A stretch of 37,144 nt of DNA from Oscillospiraceae bacterium (GTDB lineage: Bacteria; Bacillota; Clostridia; Oscillospirales; CAG-272), in the NCBI GenBank assembly GCA_015063585.1, contig SVTW01000016.1:1-37144 (forward strand), in the 5' to 3' direction. The notes beneath the pieces are model-generated. The model worked only from the letters and a program-made list of their open reading frames with translations. It did not search any database and was not told where the DNA came from. Below are positions 33,050 through 37,144 of this stretch, one piece after another (position 1 is the stretch's first letter; every line of letters starts with the position of its first letter). A program made the translations under genes and the position numbers.

Positions 33050-33078
33050 TTGACAGCATTTAAAATTCATGTTATTAT
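33050..33078 (+). promoter_or_regulatory. Promoter of the SPFH gene
   Basis: TTGACA (33050-33055), 17 bp spacer, TATTAT (33073-33078). A TATAAT five bases further on (33078-33083) would give a 22 bp spacer and is less likely to be the -10. The rest of the divergent region 32963-33049 is A/T-rich without other features. Confidence 0.78.
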
Positions 33079-33130
33079 ATAATCACAATCATAGAAAAAC
33101 CGGTAGCCCCGGACGAAAGGAGAAATTATC

Positions 33131-34180
33131 ATGATTGCATTGTTTGTAGCAGGACTTTTGATTTTGGCTGTGGGAATTGCCATTTTGTTTGTAAAAACCA
33201 AGCAAAACCGCTTTCTCACAAGAACGCTTCCGTCAGCGGTATTCGTAATAATTGCCGTTGTACTGATCACGGTGAGCTGCTTGCGCACGGTTCCCACCGG
33301 ACACACGGGTATTGTAACGGTGTTCGGAAAGGTTGAAAACGAAACCTACGAGGCGGGCGTACATTTCACCGCACCGTGGAAGAGCGTTGTGAATATGGAC
33401 AACCGCAACCAGAAGGCGTCGATCGACCTCTCCTGTTTCTCGTCCGATATTCAGGAGGTTTCGGTAACCTACACGCTCAACTATCAGATCTCCAAATCCA
33501 ATGCGCAGATGATCTACAAGGATATCGGTATTTCCTATTACGACGTAATCATTCTCCCCCGTGTGCAAGAGGCAGTAAAGAGCGAGCTTGCAAAATACAC
33601 CGCGGAGCAGCTTCTGAGCAATCGCGCACAGCTCTCTCAGGATATCCGCAGCGTGCTCACCGAAAAGCTTGAGGCATATAACATCGTGGTTGTAGACGCA
33701 TCGATGGAAAACCTGGATTTCTCGGACGCATTTACCGATGCGGTTGAGGCAAAGCAGGTAGCGGAGCAGAGAAGTAAGCAGGCGCAGATCGAGCAGGATC
33801 AGAAGAACATGGAGGCAGAGGCTGCCGCAAAGCGTGCGCAGATCGAAGCCGAGGCAGAGGCAAAGGTAGCCGTAATTGCCGCAAACGCCGACCTTGACGT
33901 TGTTAAGATCCAAGCCGACGCCGCAGAATATGCGGGACAGAAGGATGCCGCTGTGATCGGACAGGTGCGTGACATTTTCGCAAAGGATCCCGCAAATCTG
34001 ACCGATGAGGACGTGGAGCAGCTCCTGCTTTACTACTACATTCAGAGGTGGGACGGCAAGCTTCCTACCACCTACTTCAGCTCCGAGGATTTTTCCGCTC
34101 TCCTGGCAGGGCTTGGAACGGGAGCTTTAAATGGCGACGCTTCCGAGGGCGGAGTTGTAACCACACCCGCTACCCCGTAA
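33131..34180 (+). CDS. SPFH/prohibitin-family membrane protein
   Basis: The 349-residue protein has two N-terminal hydrophobic segments (2-20 and about 34-51), then an SPFH (band 7) domain opening with VPTGHTGIVTVFGKVEN and FTAPWKSVVNMD. A long Ala/Glu/Gln-rich helix follows at about 210-275 (AKQVAEQRSKQAQIEQDQKN), then a short low-complexity tail. Such proteins form large oligomeric rings at membranes and organise microdomains or regulate proteases. AAAGGAGA precedes the ATG. Prohibitin-type SPFH genes often have an NfeD or FtsH partner, and none is adjacent here; it is monocistronic. Confidence 0.92.
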   Translation: MIALFVAGLLILAVGIAILFVKTKQNRFLTRTLPSAVFVIIAVVLITVSCLRTVPTGHTGIVTVFGKVENETYEAGVHFTAPWKSVVNMDNRNQKASIDLSCFSSDIQEVSVTYTLNYQISKSNAQMIYKDIGISYYDVIILPRVQEAVKSELAKYTAEQLLSNRAQLSQDIRSVLTEKLEAYNIVVVDASMENLDFSDAFTDAVEAKQVAEQRSKQAQIEQDQKNMEAEAAAKRAQIEAEAEAKVAVIAANADLDVVKIQADAAEYAGQKDAAVIGQVRDIFAKDPANLTDEDVEQLLLYYYIQRWDGKLPTTYFSSEDFSALLAGLGTGALNGDASEGGVVTTPATP

Positions 34181-34189
34181 CTCAAAAAT

Positions 34190-34223
34190 AAAAATTCCCA
34201 CCCGCACGCGGGTGGGAATTTTT
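34190..34223. terminator. Bidirectional terminator
   Basis: AAAAATTCCCACCCGC pairs with GCGGGTGGGAATTTTT around a minimal AC loop. It sits between convergent genes ending at 34180 and 34235. Confidence 0.9.
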
Positions 34224-34234
34224 ATCAGGAACAT

Positions 34235-34483
34235 TCAGTCTGCCAAAACAGAGATTCTGTTGCTGGTGATCTCGGTAACGAGGTCAAGAACCCAGAATAC
34301 AAAACTGATAGGCGGAATCAGAGCGAGAATACCAACAACGAGGGTGGTGGTGTTGTTCTTTTCTACAAAACGAAGGATTCTGTAGATGCCGCCAACGAGA
34401 GCGCCCAAAAAGATTTGAAGAAGAATCTTTACGATCTTAGGAAGGTCCTCATAAGCTGCGGTAAAGGTGTTCTTTTTAGCCAT
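34235..34483 (-). CDS. Small membrane protein, unknown
   Basis: The 82-residue protein has a short polar start (MAKKNTFTAAYEDLPK) and two hydrophobic segments (about 17-36 and 47-70) separated by FVEKNNTTT, forming a small hairpin in the membrane. The family is not recognised. AAAGGAG lies nine bases before the ATG and the promoter at 34528-34556 is strong, suggesting high expression for its size. Confidence 0.85.
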   Translation of the reverse strand: MAKKNTFTAAYEDLPKIVKILLQIFLGALVGGIYRILRFVEKNNTTTLVVGILALIPPISFVFWVLDLVTEITSNRISVLAD

Positions 34484-34527
34484 TTTGCTTTACTCCTTTA
34501 TGTAATTTTGTGGGGTCCACACCGTAA

Positions 34528-34556
34528 AGTATAGCACATTGATCGGGAAATGTCAA
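34528..34556 (-). promoter_or_regulatory. Promoter of the small membrane protein
   Basis: Minus strand TTGACA (34551-34556), 17 bp spacer, TATACT (34528-34533). Confidence 0.9.
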
Positions 34557-34582
34557 GTAGCGCGTGGAAAAGAAATGTTCTT

Positions 34583-35149
34583 TTAGTCTTTTTTTTCGCG
34601 GTTATCGGGCGTTGGTGTCAAATCGGAGGGCTCATATTCACGCAGGGGGGCGAGATAGCCCTTTTCGCGCAAGGAAGCCTCAATGCGGTCCAGTGTCTCC
34701 TCACTCTCGGCACACACGGTGTGATAATGATACCCCGCCGTAACGTTTTTGAGCAGGCTGGATTTTCCGGTTGCGATATTATTCAAAAATTCGTCCACGT
34801 GATCGCGGTTTCGGATCCCCATAGCGGCGCGGACGGTGCCGTACACCTTATGAAAGATGAACACGTCGTCAACCGTTCCGCCGAGATCCACGATCGAGCG
34901 AAGCTCATCGCCAACGCTTTCATCGGAATGGCAGACCTTGAAAACGCGGCGGCAGGATTTATCGGAGTTGATGCGGTATCCGCGTGAGAGTGCAACGATC
35001 CGGTGCCCCGCGGCGCGCAGAATGGCAACATCCTGTACAATGATTTGTCGGCTGACTTCAAATTCGGCGGCAAGACGCGATGCCGAGATCGGCTCGGTAG
35101 CCGATTGGAGCCGTGTGATGATCTGCGATCTTCTCTTTTCTGCGTGCAT
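34583..35149 (-). CDS. niaR: NiaR-type transcription repressor (HTH plus 3H domain)
   Basis: The 188-residue protein has an N-terminal winged helix (about 5-60: ISASRLAAEFEVSRQIIVQD) and a C-terminal 3H domain with metal ligands at positions expected for the family: H74 (VCHSDE), E82, H141 and H143 (YHYHT). NiaR/YrxA binds nicotinic acid and represses NAD synthesis and niacin uptake genes. No NAD gene lies next to it here; its own promoter carries a palindrome (35201-35213) that may be its operator. The start codon is 13 bases after AAAGGAAC. The C-terminus is charged and runs to REKKD. Confidence 0.92.
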   Translation of the reverse strand: MHAEKRRSQIITRLQSATEPISASRLAAEFEVSRQIIVQDVAILRAAGHRIVALSRGYRINSDKSCRRVFKVCHSDESVGDELRSIVDLGGTVDDVFIFHKVYGTVRAAMGIRNRDHVDEFLNNIATGKSSLLKNVTAGYHYHTVCAESEETLDRIEASLREKGYLAPLREYEPSDLTPTPDNREKKD

Positions 35150-35181
35150 AAAAGGGGGTTCCTTTCTGTTTTATTGCCTTT

Positions 35182-35213
35182 ATTTTACCACATGTCTTGT
35201 CACTTGTCAAGTG
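35182..35213 (-). promoter_or_regulatory. niaR promoter with overlapping palindrome
   Basis: Minus strand TTGACA (35205-35210), 17 bp spacer, TAAAAT (35182-35187). The -35 lies inside the odd-length palindrome CACTTGTCAAGTG (35201-35213), and more TGTC units follow in the spacer (CATGTCTTGTCAC). Autoregulation by NiaR is a natural guess. Confidence 0.7.
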
Positions 35214-35263
35214 CCGCTTTTCGATCACGGAAGATATTGGCAGTCGTTTTTTCAGCGGATTTC

Positions 35264-35292
35264 TTGAAAAAAGGGGAGGGATGTGATACAAT
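35264..35292 (+). promoter_or_regulatory. Promoter of the phospholipase-C-like gene
   Basis: TTGAAA (35264-35269), 17 bp spacer, TACAAT (35287-35292), about 32 bases upstream of the start codon. Confidence 0.75.
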
Positions 35293-35323
35293 AAAAATAC
35301 CAAAGCAGAAAGAGAGAAGCCGA

Positions 35324-35881
35324 ATGAAACAAAAGGATCACCGCGCGTTGGCAAATTTTTTATTGGACCGCGCCGGACGATGGTCGATCTGGGATCATTC
35401 ACGCCACCGCCGCGCCTTTATTTTGGGGTGCGTGAGTCCCGATTATATTCCCACAACCTATTTGCGCGGGTTTCGCAAGAGCCGTGCGATGCGCGGACAC
35501 AATACCCCTTATTCCGCGGCGCACGTATATCGTACGCTCGATCGGTTACGGCTCCGCGGGCTGCGAAGTCTCCGCGACTGTTACGCGCTTGGAACCCTGA
35601 TCCATTATCTTGCCGATTCCTTTACCTTTGTGCATAATGAGGATTTTGAGGGGGATATGCGCGCGCACCGTGCCTATGAGCAGAGCTTGCATGCCTGTTT
35701 TCAATCAAGCCTGCGCAGTCAGCCGATCCGACCGATCGCGGCACCGTCCCGTGCGCTGTCCGAGCATTTACGTGCCATGCGCGCCGCCTACGGGCAGGCG
35801 GGCAAGGGATATCTGTGCGATTGCAAAGCGATCATAGCGGCATGTACCGCGGTTTTTGCCGCCGTTTGCGAAGGGAGATAA
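35324..35881 (+). CDS. Zinc-dependent phospholipase-C-like protein
   Basis: The 185-residue protein resembles the small clostridial 'zinc-dependent phospholipase C' domain proteins: RAFILGCVSPDYIPTTYLRG near 26-45, HNTPYSAAHVYRTLDRL near 54-70, then LGTLIHYLADSFTFVHNEDF near 86-105 with conserved His and Asp, and a His-rich helix RAHRAYEQSLHACF. Family members bind two or three metals; the true substrate of these short forms is unknown. No signal peptide is seen. The long upstream frame is discounted: the ATG at 35324 has a purine-rich AGAAAGAGAGAAG before it and a promoter at the proper distance. Confidence 0.75.
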   Translation: MKQKDHRALANFLLDRAGRWSIWDHSRHRRAFILGCVSPDYIPTTYLRGFRKSRAMRGHNTPYSAAHVYRTLDRLRLRGLRSLRDCYALGTLIHYLADSFTFVHNEDFEGDMRAHRAYEQSLHACFQSSLRSQPIRPIAAPSRALSEHLRAMRAAYGQAGKGYLCDCKAIIAACTAVFAAVCEGR

Positions 35882-35884
35882 AAA

Positions 35885-35927
35885 GGGGGGTGAGTCAAAT
35901 GCAAAAATGCATTTGGTACTCACCCCC
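35885..35927. terminator. Hairpin, family H copy 3
   Basis: GGGGGTGAGTCAAATGCA, an AAAA loop, then TGCATTTGGTACTCACCCCC: the right arm has two extra bases (bulge). It starts four bases after the stop codon at 35881. Confidence 0.85.
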
Positions 35928-35939
35928 GACGTTTTTGCT

Positions 35940-36056
35940 TTGCGGCTAAATACCGCAATTTTCGACTGCTTTGCAGTCGAAAACCGCAAATTCCGCGCTA
36001 CAAAAAAGCCTACCGTCGGCTTTTTTGAGCAGAGGCTGCGCCAATGACGCAGCCTC
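35940..36056. repeat. Cluster of hairpins in the convergent intergenic region
   Basis: Three more stem-loops follow the family-H copy. TTTTCGACTGC pairs with GCAGTCGAAAA (35959-35983). AAAAAAGCC pairs with GGCTTTTTT (36002-36026), a terminator form. GAGGCTGCG pairs with CGCAGCCTC (36032-36056). In addition TTGCGG at 35940-35945 can pair with CCGCAA at 35953-35958 or at 35984-35989, so two structures exclude each other. The rest to 36126 shows no gene. Confidence 0.75.
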
Positions 36057-36126
36057 AACTTTTTGATAGCTTCTAACCGTTTCTTTCGTCTTTGGGGAGG
36101 CGAAAATCAAAAAACCGGAGATCCTG

Positions 36127-36831
36127 TCAGGAATCATTTCTGAAATAATACAGAAAGCTCATGTCTCGCTCGGCGTATTCCGCAGGGGTCAGCCAACGGT
36201 CGTCCGAATCGCCGAATTTTTCAAGATCCTCATCGTAGTAGGCAACCGCGTAGCAGTAGCGTTCAAATTCCGAGTAATAGGTGATCGAGGCGCGAATTTC
36301 GGGAATCGGCTTTCCGTCCTTCCAAATAAATTTTGTGGTGCTGTCGGTAGAGATCGTTGCCGCCGGCGCGTCCGGATAGGCTTTCTCCTCCTCATAGCTG
36401 TGCGCAAAGGTGAACAGTGCCTTCATATCGTTGTTTACCCGAATATTGGCAAGGCCGCTAAGCTCCTTTGATTGCCGATAGTCGCCGCTTTCGGGATCCC
36501 AAAGCCAACACAGATAAAAGGTACATTCACCCGACACGTTGTTGGGGATCATAAAATCCTGATATCCGTCAAAATTGAGGTCCAACACCTCAAATCCGTA
36601 AGTACCGTCTCCCGCGCCAACCTTTGAGGAGACTTTTACGCTCGTTGTCCAAATCACTTCGTCGTCCGCTTTCAGTACAATCTGACGCGGGCGTGTTCCG
36701 TTTCCGCGCACGCAATACGTAATGGGACCGACCGTGAGCCGATAGAGCAGGCTATAGCGTTCGGCGGCGCATCCCGGGGCGGATAGGAGCACGAGGAGGC
36801 AAAGGAAGAATGCCAGCAATCTTTTTTTCAT
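36127..36831 (-). CDS. Lipoprotein, possibly with an EF-hand-like repeat
   Basis: The 234-residue product has a lipoprotein signal (LLVLLSAPGC, Cys21). The mature part is beta-rich and contains LDLNFDGYQDFMIP near 84-97, a Dx(D/N)xDGxxD calcium-loop pattern seen in FG-GAP and XAC2610-like repeat proteins. The function is unknown; a cell-surface, calcium-dependent fold is likely. GAAAGG precedes the ATG. The start lies only about 28 bases from the end of rnpB with no terminator between, so it may be transcribed with it. Confidence 0.82.
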   Translation of the reverse strand: MKKRLLAFFLCLLVLLSAPGCAAERYSLLYRLTVGPITYCVRGNGTRPRQIVLKADDEVIWTTSVKVSSKVGAGDGTYGFEVLDLNFDGYQDFMIPNNVSGECTFYLCWLWDPESGDYRQSKELSGLANIRVNNDMKALFTFAHSYEEEKAYPDAPAATISTDSTTKFIWKDGKPIPEIRASITYYSEFERYCYAVAYYDEDLEKFGDSDDRWLTPAEYAERDMSFLYYFRNDS

Positions 36832-36859
36832 AGATCTGCCTTTCGTTTGTTTTTCAAGG

Positions 36860-37144
36860 AATACAGCTTCGTCTGTAAGCCGGGTTCTGTCTTAAACGGT
36901 CATCAATCTGCGCGCCGCGTCACCGCGACGCTTCGGAGCGAATACTCCGTGCCACCTCGACCACGTGTCGGACAAACGGTCCATGAGGTGTTGCTTCGGA
37001 TAGGGTTTACAGCGGACCCATGTTACCATGGGAACGGGTGAGCTCTTACCTCGCCTTTCCATCCTTACCGCAAAAGCGGCGGTTTCTTTCTGTTGCACTT
37101 TCCCGACGGTTACCCGTGGCTGACGTTATCAGCTATCCTGTCCT
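36860..37144 (-). ncRNA. rnpB: RNase P RNA, type A, 3' part (cut by window edge)
   Basis: The minus strand carries RNase P RNA signatures in order: GATAACGTC near the edge, GGGAAAGTGCAACAGAAAG (the conserved GUGCAACAGAAA), GGTAAGGATGGAAAGGCG, GGTAAGAGCTCACC, and ACAGAACCCGGCTTA near the 3' end at about 36883-36897. The set and spacing fit the bacterial type-A ribozyme that matures tRNA 5' ends. The 5' portion, with GAGGAAAGUCC, lies beyond the window. The exact 3' end is estimated at about 36860. Open frames across it are not genes. Confidence 0.95.

Noticed and set aside
18297..35927. Family-H hairpins as inverted ends of insertion sequences
   Set aside because: Each copy is a single compact palindrome with no transposase or target-site duplication between copies, so terminator-like elements fit better.
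36847..37041. Open frames over the right edge as short genes
   Set aside because: The region carries RNase P RNA signatures on the minus strand.

Overview
The window reads as a chromosomal segment of a spore-forming or spore-derived Clostridia member (Firmicutes). The indicators are spmA/spmB, an AbrB/SpoVT-type regulator, RNase J, NiaR, a type-A RNase P RNA, purine-rich Shine-Dalgarno sequences and many TTGACA/TATAAT promoters with exactly 17 bp spacers. Base composition looks moderately GC-rich. A finer placement (for example Oscillospirales or Christensenellales) cannot be made from sequence reading alone. Almost all space is coding, there is no transposase, phage gene, CRISPR array, tRNA or rRNA gene, and most genes lie on the minus strand.

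Layout, left to right. 1-348 is non-coding, with an intergenic repeat and hairpins that end the first operon. 349-3820 (-) is a four-gene chain: a metallo-beta-lactamase-fold lipoprotein, a small membrane protein, a WalJ/YycJ-type hydrolase and RlmH. 3935-5993 (-) holds a galactokinase-like gene and a zinc-ribbon protein. 6096-10260 (-) holds a membrane-anchored SurA/PrsA-like protein and RNase J, the latter with a leader of about 250 nt. 10580-12031 (-) is spmA-spmB plus a small membrane protein. 12210-12669 holds an AbrB-like regulator (+) and a 40-residue Cys-rich peptide (-). 12795-18294 is a divergent GH2 beta-galactosidase (-) / recG (+) pair. 18349-20111 (-) is rsmI plus a polysaccharide deacetylase. 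20234-21789 (+) is a tandem pair of zinc amidases, one without and one with a lipoprotein signal. 21780-25234 (-) holds an XRE-membrane regulator, a small unknown protein and lepA. 25494-27668 (+) holds a Gfo/Idh/MocA oxidoreductase and a lipoprotein resembling a 5'-nucleotidase that has lost its metal ligands. 27761-29239 is a divergent birA / RluA-type pair. 29312-32851 (-) is a 1179-residue surface protein, divergent from an SPFH gene (33131-34180). The right end has a small membrane protein, niaR, a zinc-phospholipase-C-like protein, a lipoprotein, and the 3' part of rnpB running off the edge.

Functionally this is a housekeeping region (translation quality and rRNA modification: RlmH, RsmI, LepA, RluA-type; RNA decay and processing: RNase J, RNase P; repair: RecG; cofactors: BirA, NiaR) mixed with envelope genes. 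At least five products carry lipobox or Sec-type N-termini, and two lipoproteins have long Ser/Glu or Thr/Glu linkers. beta-Galactosidase and the galactokinase-like protein could together use lactose or galactosides, but they are not in one operon and galT is absent.

I did not find a clear new multi-gene system. The best leads are: (1) the lipoprotein at 26700-27668, a probable pseudo-phosphatase in which every recognisable metal-binding motif is altered; (2) a family of three related long hairpins, each placed at a convergent gene junction (18297, 29256, 35885); (3) a second G-rich hairpin family (198 and 23338); (4) the galactokinase-like clade with Asn in place of the sugar-contacting Glu; (5) the tandem amidases with different cellular destinations; (6) nested alternative hairpins at 35940-36056.
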